A DNA stretch of 64,000 bases from Magicicada septendecula (taxonomy: Eukaryota > Arthropoda > Insecta > Hemiptera > Cicadidae): assembly GCA_034769895.1 (NCBI GenBank), contig CM068367.1, positions 124,409,927 to 124,473,926 of the forward strand, given 5' to 3'. Below are positions 1 to 12,494 of this stretch, in pieces. Below the pieces are notes generated by a model. That model had not been told where the DNA came from, did no database searches, and was given only the letters and a program-made list of their open reading frames with translations. The first letter of the stretch is position 1; every line of letters begins with the position of its first letter. Made by a program: the position numbers and the translations under genes.

Positions 1-2090
1 AGTGTAATAAGTTGACAATTATTGTTGTGTGTTGGACATAGTTAACTTGAATTATTGTATAAAAAGTGCTTTGTTGGTTTATAACTGCTGTTTATGTCTA
101 ATTAAAGTTTGTAATTAGCGACTTCATTGGTATCAGTTATTCTGTTTCCACTGAACAACACGACGATCTGTGTGACCGTCGTAACAATATCGTGGCAGAC
201 TACATCGCCATATTTGGTTAATTATGGACCTGAACAGGAACAAGCATTGAAAAGAAAGAAAGAAATATTTTATCACAGCGCTCAATTATCTCATAAACTA
301 ATGTCATGTGGCAACCGGTCGTAAAAGTTCTAAAAGGAGTTAGATGGTCGGTCGGAACCGCGAAAGGTAAAGTGAGATAGTTGTATGTTAGAAGTGTCGC
401 ACGATACAGGTAAAACGTTACAAATACGGCCAGTGTAACGTTCCGAAAACCACATGATGAGATGCGGTTTAAATTTGCCTATTCAAATTCGACCATTTGA
501 ACGGCCTTGTGCAGCGATGATGCAGATGCGATGTGCAGTGACGTTAAAAAGTATCCGAGAGACAATGATCCGAGCTACATATCGGTCCAGAGCTAAACCT
601 TCTGATAACTGACATCTGTGAGAGGTGACCCCTGCCAATTTCACAACGGTTTGGGAGAATAAGTAAAGTTTATAACGCTCTATTAATATGCTTTCCTGAA
701 TGGTGTTACGGCTTACACAAACAAGGACAGACACATACATTCATACATTATTTAATGAATAAAGTTTTATATTTATTTACCAGCTTGACACAGCATCAGT
801 CGGTCTTTCGTATCCTTGGGAAACAGATTTGCTTACACGACTGCGGGTAATAAAACTCATTCATGCAAGACAGTACTGAGCAATTAAAATCAAGGAATCT
901 CGTGGCAATAACATCGGTTCGCAGAAACGCTCTCGTAACATCGCGGACCTTCTTGTTCGTTCCTTTCCTTTCAATGAAAATACTATTTGAGTCTTGTCAA
1001 AATCGTTTTATTTGCGTTCCTCGTTAGAGCAATTTACACTACTGTTTGACGTGATCTGTTGGAAGTCTTTTTTCCTCTCTCTTGTTGTTTCAAACCTCGA
1101 AGTTGTTACAGTCAGAATTTTTGTTATGTCCATCTTAACGAATGCTCAGTTTTATCGGACAATTTAACTAGCTATGTATTATTCTTTTTTTTACAGAACT
1201 CACAGAATTTACATTAAATTAAGAATTCATTCCATTGTCTCTTTACTCTTTTCTTTTTAATGTCTTTTATGACTCGTTGGTTGACGAGTAAAAATGTTTT
1301 CATGTCACCTTATTGTTGTGCGGTGATACTCAGTGATTCCTCGTCATGATCCTGAGTCCTGTGTCCTGTGTCGATCCTCCGTTGTCGTCTGATCCTCCTG
1401 CAGTCCGTCGTCCGGTCCTCCTGGTCCACTCAGCATTCAGATGGCTCGTACTGTGCTATCTCCATACTGCTGGCGTATCGACCTTGGATACTCCACCGTC
1501 GGGCATAGCCTTCGGCTGCAGATGTGTTCCAGTGAATGAGGGTCGAGGCTGGCGATCCTCGCTTATTTATACTGTCGGGCGCAAAAATCATGTTTCAACC
1601 GTTCTGTGCACGATTTATATTGTTATAGTTTGTCAAGCGTCCCTTTACAGATTCATTTATTTTTCGTACTGATTTTACTTTTATTAGCAACATGCGAAGT
1701 CGTTTGTTTATTACTCGATGTTCATACGATCGACAATTTGTTTTATGTATAATTATACATTAACAGTTTTTCTATACTTTAATTGTTCTTGTTTCTATTC
1801 ACTTTTATTTACACTTCATTAATATGTATCATTTGTTTCGCACTAGATTTTGCACATGTGGGCGTCTTTATATTACTAATAACGTGGCGTAATTTGTTTT
1901 GTCATATCTTACCCGCACTTACCAAAATTTCAGTGTTTTACGTTTCTAATTTGCGACTACTAAGTAGCTGCTTCCCGATCTCTTGTTTTTGTACACACGG
2001 TACCCAAAAATGACAAGTGGAACACCTTGCCATTAGTAATGGTTCTGTAAATCGTCGAACTGCAGGTTTCGAGGTACCTGGTGGAGATTA
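1..2090. other. Unassigned AT-rich DNA
   Basis: I see no recognisable gene, RNA gene or repeat boundary here. The longest open frame (1346-1672, plus) is rich in Ser/Pro/Leu with no domain I know, and no homology signal appears on the opposite strand. Confidence 0.5.
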
Positions 2091-2441
2091 AGCTCCCTCA
2101 GTCAGAAGGATAACAGTCGGCATCAAAACAACTGTTATGAGTAGTAATTAAATTTTTATCTCCCACCAATGCTGTTGACGTGTTTCTGCACATTGTTAAC
2201 CGACGGCTATTCTGACAGCAAAATGAGGCGACTCGAAGGGTCGGTTCCACTAAAGGGTGATAAACTGCGGTTGATGAGTGCTAATTGTGGAAACACGTGT
2301 GCACTCAAAACGGTAAGCTCATCTTACTAACGATGCTGTCTGATTGGTGTAAAGAGACAGTGTCGGGAAATACCGCTTCAATTAAGAACACATTTATTAT
2401 ATCAAAGCCCTCCGACTGTTATCCTTCTGACCGAGGGAGCT
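2091..2441. mobile_element. MITE-like element with ~30-bp terminal inverted repeats
   Basis: Positions 2091-2120 begin AGCTCCCTCAGTCAG, and the reverse complement of 2412-2441 begins AGCTCCCTCGGTCAG. The two 30-base ends differ at one position. The 351-bp body has no coding capacity. The family is unassigned. Flanking bases do not give a clean target duplication: the left is TTAA-like and the right is TATA-like, so a TA or TTAA target is possible. A non-autonomous DNA transposon is the most economical reading. Confidence 0.7.
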
Positions 2442-4635
2442 ATAACATTTGACAAATTAAAAAAACATATCCGATGCAAAACTTTTACTATGTTCATTCT
2501 CATGTCTGTATTCTTACTCAAGACTAGTCGTGTGGTATTTGCCTTTGACGTACTAACCCGTTGTCTCACGGACTGTTTCGGCAGCTACGCTATTTTAAAG
2601 AATTTTTAAACTACGGTACTTTAAAAATCACGCAGCTGCCGGAATGTGATTTATGTTGTAAAGTAGTATGCGCCGTGTGCACGTTGATATTCGCCTGTCA
2701 GAGACACTCCTCAAACAGGACTTGTTAACAGGTTACGAAATCTTCTATTAATTAAACTAACTCTTGTTCCTGCAAAATGTCTAAGCCATATGGATGATTA
2801 CAACAAACGGAAAGGGATGATTCTAAGGCCTCTAGTAAACTTATAAAAAATTATAATTTAATTATTTCTTAACTTATAAAATTTGATTTTAAGAAAAAAA
2901 ACCTTGAGGATTTATGCGCTGACGGTGGCCGGAACGATCTTTATAATGGATCAGAAATTATGTCATCGTAACTAGGTCACTGAAATTAGGTCATGTCTGT
3001 GTAAGTCCATTGTTACCATATCCGATAAGATGTTTTGTCATTGTACATATGACAACTAGGTAAAAATTTAAATGTTTTCTCTCTTATCTGGTGACATCCC
3101 GGTAAACTGGATTCAATCTAATTAATAATGCATTTCTATGAATTACTGACCCGCATGGCAATATACTTTTGTTTTATTAAAACTGTGAAAACTGTACCAC
3201 ACATGTATTAAATACTGAAAGTATAACACCGTCTGACACATGATATCAAGTTGAGAAACAGCTGTAAATGCTGTAAAGATAGATAAACCAAAAATAATCC
3301 ATATAACTATTAGAAAGCAATACTATAATTTACATACTATGAAGTGATACGGTAGGAAAAGACTACAGTGAGCGTTAAACGCTAAACAAAGATTTGAGGT
3401 GGCATTTGTAGAATTAATTTTCCTTGTGGACCTTGAAAGTGAACACAAAGAGAAAACAACTGGCAGCCGAGATACACTATCCAAGGAGTGCTAGAATATA
3501 CAGATTGTAGACGAGCAGTAATAAAGACGTGAGACATCGTATGCAAGCCAACGAAACTAAGTGGAAAAGAAAGAAAAGTTTCGTATCACTCAAATGGTTC
3601 GATCACTTATCTTGATAGCAGAACCTACCGGGAAAAAGAAATGGAATAAATCACTAAAGGCGATCTCGGAATGAAAGAATGTAAAAAGCGATGATAGATC
3701 AAGAGATGATTGAAGTCACATCACGAACATAAAGGAATAACGCTCAAATTAGAATAAGATGGCGTTTAGTAGGTATGACGACGCGATTACTAACATGTTT
3801 AAATCTATGCTAGTGGGGGGGTGTACACAATAATAGTTCTACAAATGCACGCTGTAGCCTTCTAGGCATCGATCGAAATAAAACACTCATGTCACTGTCG
3901 ACACCCTGTGTATTTATCGTTATCACAAATAATTTTTCACAAGTAAATATATAACACAGAAAATAAAAATTTCGATTCACAGCTGTGATATCGATTATTG
4001 ACACAATAATAATTTACACAAACAGGAACACAAATATAACACTGATCCACAAATGTGGTATCAAACACACAAACTGATTCTATAACTCACTTAACCGAAT
4101 ACTGACTGGTTTCTCCGTTTACTACCGTCTTATACAGGTTGGTAACGTCGTCATTTATCAGCCTTTGTCACTTACTAAATAAACCGAGAAAATCCTAGGC
4201 GTTTATTCTGGAATCTCCTAGAACAAACTGTTTACCTACCAATTTAAAGTACGTTTATACAGAACATTCCAGTTTCTGTTAATAAACATAAGTTGTACAT
4301 AAATTGTGGATAATGTAAATACATGTGAGTTAGTACGTGAGAAGCATAACCTACGTACTATTCTAAGTTGTAAAATTATACCAATCACAATATTATTTTG
4401 AGTGTGAGTTGGGGGTCCCCTAGTATACAACAATGGGCACTTTTTTGTTTATATATACGTTTTTATCTTAAATAATATCGACCCATTTACATAGATATAA
4501 TTATATAACTTAACAATAATTTTATAATTGAATTATAATTAAATTTTATGTAAGCCTATATATAAATTTTAATTTTATTTTTAGGCTTTTTAGGTCTATA
4601 ATTTATTTGTATTTTTTGAAATAAAAACAAAAATA
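2442..4635. other. Unassigned DNA
   Basis: No gene, RNA gene or clear repeat seen. Short open frames at 3810-4004 and 4236-4433 (minus) have no recognisable content. Confidence 0.5.
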
Positions 4636-4716
4636 TACTTGCAAAGGTATTTATTATTTGAAAACATATTTATTATATAGAAACACTTCAAGCAACAGTA
4701 AAAAGTTATCTACAAA
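4636..4716. repeat. Half of a palindromic element (family E)
   Basis: The stretch ending AAAAGTTATCTACAAA matches the right arm of the hairpin elements at 14766-15001 and 18035-18190, including the block around the CTTCAAGCAACAGTAAAAAG core. The opposite arm is missing or too diverged to see. A (TG)n tract follows directly. Confidence 0.45.
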
Positions 4717-4721
4717 CAAAA

Positions 4722-4722
<1 letters not shown>

Positions 4723-4764
<42 letters not shown>
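4723..4764. repeat. (TG)21 microsatellite
   Basis: Uninterrupted TG dinucleotides, 42 bp. Confidence 0.97.
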
Positions 4765-4765
<1 letters not shown>

Positions 4766-6005
4766 TTTAAATTAAGATTTGTAACTGATTCATTTGAATT
4801 TGTGGCTCGGGTTCACAGGATTGGATCATGCCTCCGATACCTGCAGATCCTAGCACTCGTGTAATGTTCACTTATAATGAACAGAGTGTCTGAGAGGTCC
4901 AGCAAATGACATGCGCTAACCCTACCTCAACCGCAAACTCATTTCTTAAAGACATTACCGAGGGTGCTCAAAATCTAAGAAATGTCTTGTAGATGTTTCG
5001 AAGAAATAATATTGCATCAGTGCTGGGTGAAGCCCATCGTTATTATATTATCACATTCGTGGTTGAAGACAGACCTTCAGAAAATGTTTGTTTGTTATGG
5101 TGGACTATCACAAAGGGTCTGAGACAGAAAAAGTAAAGAATTATGTGCGATGAATTTAAAAATGGATGAAGTGATTAAATGTAGTCTTATTACAAAATGT
5201 CTTATGATACTGCGGAAAAGCATATTTTTCATCATCATTCTATTCAATTACGCAACAAAGAAGAACTGTTGGAAGGAATCAATCCTTATGCCACACATTC
5301 TTGAAGCGTTTCCGTTCACGATAGCATAGACTATAATTGGTGTTAATTTCTTCTTTGAGTGCAAACAGTTTTGTCTACTCCGAACTGAAAATTCTATTCA
5401 CGATTTCTTTTGTCTATAAAAAAAAAAGAAACTTCATTCACTTCATTTTGGAGTGAAGGCACACTCCACCATTTGTTTTGATCTTTAATCTGAAGACATG
5501 CTCAATGTTCGATTCCTCCAATCTGTTTTTCAGCCGCGAACAGTGCTTGCATCCTCTTTAATCTTTAACACTGTTTCTAGTGTCATCATTACGCTCCTTA
5601 TTGTGTCTTTGGGTCCTTTTTTACCGCTAGAAAGAACTTTATCTCTACTGTTGCTGCCTTCGAGAAAGTTCTTTGGAATATAGACTTATTTACGTCCATG
5701 GTTTTGATCACTACTTGACTAGAAGAAACTGTACGTCTCGAAATCGCGGCACTTAACAAAATTTCTGTTCTCTAAATATCATCGTCGCTTTGAGTTCGTC
5801 GTGGTCAGCTTGTTTTTAAAAGGGTTATCGCATATTTCAGACTAGTAAATCAATCACCGGATGACAAGCAGATAAGTTCCAGCTGCACGACAGCATAACG
5901 CTATCTGTAGTCAGAGTTGTCGCTGACATCTCAGTAAAATGTGTTTACACACGTTCATCAGCCACATCGTGATACTGTTGGGATTCACAGCGTTTCATCT
6001 TCTTT
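4765..6005. other. Unassigned DNA
   Basis: Nothing recognisable. The open frame at 5498-5683 has no known motif. Confidence 0.5.
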
Positions 6006-6013
6006 AGAACACA
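6006..6013. repeat. hAT target-site duplication, left copy
   Basis: AGAACACA, identical to 9795-9802. Confidence 0.88.
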
Positions 6014-6353
6014 CAGTGCCGCGCCGACAATGGTCAGCGCCTGTGCGCGAAGCGCCTCTTTTTAATTTTGTAAATGAGTGAACCACTTCGCTACCATTTG
6101 GAAAAATAGACAAAAAGAAAACTCATATTACATAATAATTATTTATTAGGTACCTACTAATTTAACTTAAATACAAATTATAAAAGATTAAAGGTTATGT
6201 CCTTAAGTATAAGTAACAACTAAATGTTGCTTGCTATTTCTCTCTCGTTTTCACGCTTGTCAGTTATCGCTATGTGTCTCGGTTTTGATATTTATAACAT
6301 TAGTAAAAATTAAGATTAAAAAAGACTCATGCTGATTAAAAATCTGAACAGAG

Positions 6354-9230
6354 TTATAAAATTTCAACTCTTCTAGGTTTTCTATTTGAAAATTCTGTAA
6401 TAATGTCGTGAGTATCTATGTATTCTAAGATGTTCTCTTCTATTGATATTACAGTCAAATTAGACAATTTTTCCTGACTCATTGTTGAACGTAAGTAATT
6501 TTTTATTAATTTTAATTTTGAAAAAGATTTTTCTGCGCTTACTACTGTGACTGGCATTGTTATCAAAATTCGTAATGATATTGTGATATTAGGGCATATG
6601 GCTATTAAATTATTTTAAAATATAAATTCCAGAATTTTTATTACATCATTGTCAAAATCTTTAAAAAGAGACTGACATGATATAATTTCCTCGCACAAAT
6701 CATCAGCATCTATATCACACAAACTATCATTCGCAGAAAGTTTTTCCTGTAAACGATTACAGTTAATGATAAGCTGGCTTTTATCTTGAACATAGCTGAG
6801 TTTAAACGAAAAACTGAATACGTTTTCGTGGCTAAATAACAAATCAAACCTTTCTTTCACTGACATTAGAGCTTGATCTAAAATGTAAAAATAGATATTA
6901 ACCTTGAAAGAGGTTTTCGAGTCAATTTGAGCTGCCTGGTCTTCATGTTCATAATCAAACGTTTTTGGAGTCTTTCGTCGTCTTAGGGGTCTGCAAGTTT
7001 CAAACTCAGTTTCTATTTATAATTTTTCAGCAGTTTTTTTTGGCATTATTTACAACTATTTCAAATTTTTCGTCAGTTCGAGATCCGACCAAAAATTTTT
7101 CTAAATCTGATAAAGCATCTCAAGCGACCTGGATATTCATATTAGTAGACTGTAAAATTTTACTAACAAAGTTGACTTTTGTCAATACATCATGCCATAC
7201 ATGAATTGAGCAAATAAATGAAAACGTAGATATTTTGTCTGCTAGACATTTCACCTCATATTTTGCTTTTTGGTCGAAAGATAAAGTGTTTGTTATTTCG
7301 TATAAAGCATCATAAATCTCTGGTAAATTGTTATGCAACGGTCTTATGGCATCTATTCTACTTGACCATCTTGTCTCAGACAATGGTTTTAAAGTTAACA
7401 TAGTTATGTGTTTTTTTAATAAATACCATTTTTTGGTAGACGATGAAAAGTATTTGTATAATTCTTGGACAATACTGAAAAAACCAGTAGTATAGTAATT
7501 CAGATTAGCTGCGTCGTTCACTATTAAATTTAAACTATGAGCAGCACACGGTACATAAAAAGCGCGCGGATTTAGCTCCAACAATCTCTTTTGCAAACCA
7601 TTGTTTTTACCGCGCATGTTTGAACCATTGTCGTAGCCCTGCCCTCTTCAATTGTTTATGTCCAAATTATGTTTTGGTAGTTCTTCTGTGATAAAAGAAG
7701 TCAAACCAGCGCCAGTAGCATCGGTAATGGGACAAAAAGCTAAAAAGTGCTCTCTTATTTCCAGCTGTCTTACGTTTGTGTTGAAATTAACGAATCTAAT
7801 AATTATACTAATTTGCTCTACATGTGAAACATCGGGAGTACAGTCAAGTATCACTGAAAAATATTTATTAGCTGGGCATAAATTTAAAATGTAGCTTTGG
7901 ATTTGAGTTGCAAGTATAGAAACTACTTGATTTTGAATTTTGTCTCCAAGATATGTCGGCATATTCGTGAGTTTTGAATCACTCGTCACGCGTCTTATAT
8001 GTTCAGTAATAGTTGGATCGAATTTTCCTAACATTTCGATACATTTTAGAAAATTGCCATTGTTACGATCGTATAATTTACTGCTCTTTCCACGAAAAGC
8101 CATATTTTGTGAACTTAAAAATTGAACCACATATATAATCCTTTTAATTACATTATACCAGCGCTCTTTTTCAACTTCTAGAAGTTTTTGCTGCACGCTG
8201 TCGATAGTGGTTTTATTTTTTAAAGACTGATTCAGCTCAATCCATTTTTTATAATTATTGAAATGAACAGAACTTTTCTCATGTCTATTTAAATATAAAG
8301 CTAAATGTTGCCAGTCACTAATTCCCTCACAAAATTTGATATTATGTTTTGATTCGAAAAGCTTACAACATAAGCAAAACACAGCATTTTTGGAAACTGA
8401 ATAGAGTAGCCATTCTCTGTGATACTTTAAATACTTTAATTACTTTTTAAATAATTCAGTATGTTGAAATTGTAAATAATCAATCAATCCCACACTATAT
8501 ACAATAACACACACAATAACACGCACAATAAATTTTCCCCGTTTTCCTAGTCAAAAAAGGTCTCATCGATATATATAATAAAACTGTAAATGGTCCGTGT
8601 CTGTACATTGAAAGTATTTGAGAAAAAAATCACACGAGAGGTGCTAATAACAATCAACAGAAGCTAAACCAATGGTTTTGGGAATTTTTGTCTGTCTGTC
8701 TATATGCTTGTTTGCACACACAGAACCCACCACGCCTGTGAAACGGGTTCAAATAAAAGTGGTTTTCATATAACAATACACCGCGCGAACTAAGTCGCGG
8801 GCACAGCTAGTTCTCAATAAAAACATTAAACGACAACTAGAAATAACAAGCGTTTAATATTATAATAATGCTACGAAACCATTCTTTACACGTGCGTGTC
8901 CACTTGGCCGGTTGAGAGGGTTTGAGACACAGCCCACCAACGTTTTGTGTCAGGGATTAAAACTATACAATACAACTAGATTATAATGAAACACAGGAAA
9001 CACTTACCACTGCATGAAGATGAAGTATTTTTTGAAGTTCCCACCACATCTTGAATTGATTGATTGCTCTCAATACATTCAGATAATTGTTTGGAAGTAG
9101 ATGGTAGAGTCGTAAAATAATTACTAATTTTTGTTGAATTTCTATCTCGTTCCTCTTCTCTTTTACTTTTTCTTATAAGATTTTGGTAACCAGATAATTT
9201 CTTTTTTTTATCTTCATCGCACATTTTCAA
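6354..9230 (-). pseudogene. hAT transposase (TTF zinc finger / DUF4371 / C-terminal dimerisation), broken
   Basis: Read from the minus strand the fragments follow the order of a ZMYM1-like hAT transposase. 9230-8976 is a Lys-rich N-terminus. 8382-7648 is a TTF-type zinc-finger end (FCLCCKLF) and DUF4371, with the RNase-H-fold stretch ILDCTPDVSHVEQ that would hold the first catalytic Asp. 7617-7120 carries CAAHSLNLIVND and ETRWSSR. 6866-6615 is an inter-domain segment. 6566-6354 is the hAT dimerisation end, AEKSFSKLKLIKNYLRS. The pieces lie in different frames, separated by frameshifts and stops, and a Helitron interrupts the segment between the first two. No functional protein is expected. 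Family assignment rests on motif recognition and is firm at superfamily level. Confidence 0.88.
8566..8810 (+). mobile_element. Short non-autonomous Helitron
   Basis: It starts TCGATATATATAATAAAA after an A and ends GGGCACAGCTAG before a T, matching the Helitron rule (5' TC, 3' CTAG, insertion between A and T, no target duplication). A hairpin CCGCG/CGGGC-side lies about 10 bases before CTAG: CCGCG at 8781-8785 pairs with CGCGG at 8796-8800. It is 245 bp with no coding capacity. It lies inside the hAT transposase, so it arrived after the hAT insertion. Confidence 0.85.
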
Positions 9231-9794
9231 TCATCAATAATAAAATACAATAAAATTAAAGTAGTTTAAAGTTTAGTTAATAAATAATAAGGTCGTGACG
9301 GTATTTACACGCACGACGCGTGGCGCGCCCTCACTCTTTCACTATTTATTATTGACTAATATTATGAAATGGGGAATACTACGAAATGGGGAATTCCCGC
9401 CTCAATCCCGTGAATCCCGTGCTCGGATCGCACCGGCTTGCATTATCTCCTTGCCGCACTTACGAAAACATAGCGACAACCGACAACCGCGGCTCGTTCG
9501 TTTGATGATAGGTAACGTAACGTATAATCACTGTGGTATAATAGTATAAAAAAAATCAGACAGATAAGAAACATTAGGTTAATTCAAACGTTAATTAAAA
9601 GCCACGGACGGATGTCTGTAAATATTGCATTTTTCTCAACTTTACCTCATATACATTTCGATAATGATTGATAATGGTATTATGCCATTTTCAAATATTT
9701 CATTTCATTAAAAGGCGCCGACAGTTTAGGCGCCCCTGAGTACCTGGCGCCAGTGTGCGCTGTACACATTGCACACATGGGCGGCTCGCCCCTG

Positions 9795-9802
9795 AGAACA
9801 CA
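9795..9802. repeat. hAT target-site duplication, right copy
   Basis: AGAACACA, identical to 6006-6013. Confidence 0.88.
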
Positions 9803-9989
9803 CTCGAATGAAACTTATATTTTGGCAGCACACTTAAAATGTATTTCCCCATGAAGATATTACAAGATAAATTGTCGGATTGACTGATTGAAATATCGTT
9901 TGTCACGATATGTTTTCAAGACATCTATACAGTATCTTAAAATTTTGAGTATATCATCGTTTCTAACATTTTGACGTTCACAGGTGGAA

Positions 9990-10077
9990 CATCGATGTTG
10001 TTGTTGTTGTTGTTTTTGCTATAATTATTATAATAAATTATTCTTCTTCTTCTTCTTCTTATTATTATTATTATTAC
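9990..10077. repeat. TTG, TTC and ATT trinucleotide tracts
   Basis: A short TTG run near 9993-10013 is followed by TTC and ATT runs at about 10041-10076, directly abutting the inverted-repeat element at 10078. Confidence 0.85.
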
Positions 10078-10553
10078 TGTTTTAGTGGATGGTTAGTGAG
10101 GATCGGTCAATAATACAAATTTTAGTTATTTTGCATTGATTATCCAATTGTTGATTACTGTTTGTTTAATTAATTAAAATAACATTACATTTAGTAATTT
10201 AAATTGTAATACTGTATAAATTAAGTTCTCTCATACTATAATTTGCTCGCTTTCTTAAAGATAATTTGAAGATGTAAACAAACTATCATAAGTCTTCACA
10301 TAAAAAATGATACATACATACGCACGCAGACACTCACATCACCAACACGTTCACCCAAATATTTAATTGTTTCGTTATGTTTGATATTTCTATTGTATTT
10401 CATACACAGGTCCTGAAGATGACAATAAATATTGTCGAAACGTCGACGCAAAATAACTAAAATTTGTATTATTGACCGATCCTCACTAACCATCCACTAA
10501 AACATTCACTGATTGACGGTCACTAAAAATTTAAGGATTTAATTATTATTACT
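10078..10553. repeat. Long-inverted-repeat element, family A, copy 1
   Basis: The arms 10078-10134 and 10448-10504 are near-perfect reverse complements over about 57 bp. Homology to copy 2 (18292-21534) continues to about 10553. The ~310-bp loop aligns with the loop of copy 2 (shared TTTGATATTTCTATTGTAT-like block before ACACAGGTCC). Just inside the right arm is the CTGAAGA-hairpin-GAAAC motif (10413-10447). No coding capacity. It could be a foldback/MITE or a non-autonomous derivative of a Penelope-like element; the family is unassigned. Confidence 0.75.
10413..10447 (+). other. Hammerhead-like motif, instance 1
   Basis: CTGAAGA, one T, then a 6-bp stem GACAAT (10421-10426) / ATTGTC (10431-10436) with loop AAAT, then GAAAC and GTCGAC. 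The order core-stem-GAAAC is that of a hammerhead ribozyme, but there is an extra base after the CTGANGA box and the flanking stem I is short (GTC/GAC). It could instead be a plain terminal hairpin. Confidence 0.4.
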
Positions 10554-10561
10554 CTTTCTCC

Positions 10562-11168
10562 GGCACTGGCAAGATCGTTGTGAGAGAAGAGAGAGTAAGA
10601 TGGACCGCAAGGCTCATACCAAACTCGAAGGAATGGATCGACCGCCAACATGGTGAGGTCAACTACTATCTAACCCAGTTGCTCAGTGGCCACACCAATT
10701 TTAATGCCTACCTCCATAGAATGGGAAAGATGCAAAGCCCAGCATGCCAATACGCAGACTCTCCCCATGAAGATGCATCGCACACGTTTTTCAAGTGCTG
10801 CAGATTCGCAAGACAGAGGATGGTACTGGAAATGGAGCTCGGGGAGTTCACACCCGAGAGCGTAGTTGCGCTTATGCGGAGTAAGGCGGAATGGGACCGC
10901 ATCAATGCATTTATTCAGTGGATCCTACCAGAAAAAAAGACAGGCCCAACTTGCATCCAACGGACAGTAGAAGATGAGGAACATCTAGAAGGAGCCCGAT
11001 AAGGGCGCAATAGGCTCCATCCTGAAGTAATGCGCTAAGTGGTCCCAGGACAGATATGAATGCCTGAATTAGAGGTGGGTATTTTAGTGGGTGAGAGTCC
11101 CACACACCAGAGGAAGCACGGCCTCTTCTGAAGGTGTATAAAGCATTTCCCCCTCTATAAAAAAAATT
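10562..11168 (+). pseudogene. 3' end of an R1-clade-like non-LTR retrotransposon
   Basis: An open frame to 11002 carries the C-terminal signature of R1/TRAS-type ORF2: RWTARLIPN, HGEVNYYLTQLLSGH, FNAYLHRMGK, then a Cys/His stretch with SPACQYAD and DASHTFFKCCRF, comparable to the CCHC motif of R1 ORF2. The reverse-transcriptase and endonuclease domains are absent, so this is a strongly 5'-truncated insertion. A ~170-bp 3' UTR follows, ending near an A-rich run at about 11160-11168. It begins right at the end of the family A element. Confidence 0.8.
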
Positions 11169-12494
11169 ATGATGATTATTACGAATAGTGATTAACAGAC
11201 ACATGTCTAACACAAAAGAAATTAGCGCAAGAAAATCTCTCTAACTGTTTAATCTGAAGTCAGAAATACGGATGAATAAATATACCTTTAACAGTCCCCT
11301 TTACACGGTACAGAGGCGGTTATGGACCCTTAGCAGGCATGGACACCCGCATTATCATATCGTCTATCAAGGATCACTCGAATTCAAGGCACACTGACCG
11401 ATTTTTATCTTTAAACAAAAAAATAGTAAAAAATTGCGTAAAGTCAAACAATTTATGCGCAAATAAAAAACCTGAACGGATAACCACACGGCGGTTTGGT
11501 GCGGTGCGGTAACTCGTTACACTCGTAAAGATTCCGTTCGAGAGAGAAGTCCATTATGCACAATGAAATTTATGCCTCAATAATTTCATTTGTATAAAAT
11601 CCTGTCCACGACAAATAGGAATGTCTCTTCTCTTCCCTTCAGTGAAAACGTAAGTTATTCCTGTGGTTCACGTTTAGTAGGCAGTAGGCAGGAATAGTAG
11701 AGAAGAAGAAGTAGACGTCCATAAAAAGAAACATATAAAGCAGAGGTAGAGATGAAATGAAAAGAAACTCGTAAAATCCAGACCGCATAAGATCTATGTA
11801 AATGGTCAGAGTTAGTGGAGGCTTATGTTTACCAATGATTGTTTAAGTGGTAGCGGTTGACGTTGGCAGTCGTTGTCGTTGTGGTTGTGGTAGTGACAGT
11901 GACGAGATGATCTGTAATGAAGAGCCGACTAGAAAAAAAATCGAATTACACAAACGCGACGTAAAAGGTAAATAAACTAAACCTAATCGACAAAGTAAAT
12001 AAAAATAAACAGAAGACTGACAAACAAACTAAATTAAGCATTGAGGTCAGAAAATTACGGAAAGGACGAAACGTGGAGAGACGAAACTGAAGGAACTACG
12101 ATGCAGATTATGCTGCTGTAGGGCTTTAGCGCAGACCTAGGAGCAGGAAAATTAAAAAGGCAAAGTTTTGCGTGACATTCGGTTGTGGATGGCTGGCTGT
12201 TTGTCGGCGACAGCTATTTCTGCTCGGCGGACTCTTTAACAACGTCAACTCTGCTCCACAACCTTTCATTGACCCTAGCGTGTTCCAAGAGTCGATTCCG
12301 TTCGACCCCTATTCTTCGTTCCAGCCTTCCGGTTTCTAACATTAAGCCTTGCCAAGTTCTCCTGGATCCGATCTGTTCAAATGCAAATATTATCTAATAC
12401 TTTTGTTTTATTGGTATTTTAATGTTTGTTTTGTCAAATGCTTCTTCGGCTTAATTTTCGGTGTGACTATCCACTTTTCATACGTGTGAATTGT
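11169..12494. other. Unassigned DNA
   Basis: No gene or recognisable repeat. The frame at 12185-12397 has no known motif. Confidence 0.45.

Larger units (their letters stand above)
6014..9794 (-). mobile_element. Complete hAT-superfamily transposon, decayed, with 8-bp TSD
   Basis: The element is bounded by a perfect 8-bp direct repeat AGAACACA at 6006-6013 and 9795-9802, the duplication length of hAT elements. The left end starts CAGTGCCGCGCCG. The right end read inward starts CAGGGGCGAGCCG. About 14 of the first 19 bases agree, and both start CAG as hAT ends commonly do. GC-rich subterminal blocks (6014-6056 and 9713-9794) contrast with the AT-rich interior. A decayed transposase lies on the minus strand at 6354-9230, and a Helitron sits inside it at 8566-8810. 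Total length 3.78 kb. Confidence 0.88.

Noticed and set aside
1346-1672. 108-codon frame as a gene
   Set aside because: No domain, no splice signals that fit, ordinary composition for chance in this region.
5500-5520. GTTCGATTCCTCC as a tRNA T-arm
   Set aside because: No A box, acceptor stem or anticodon arm can be built around it.
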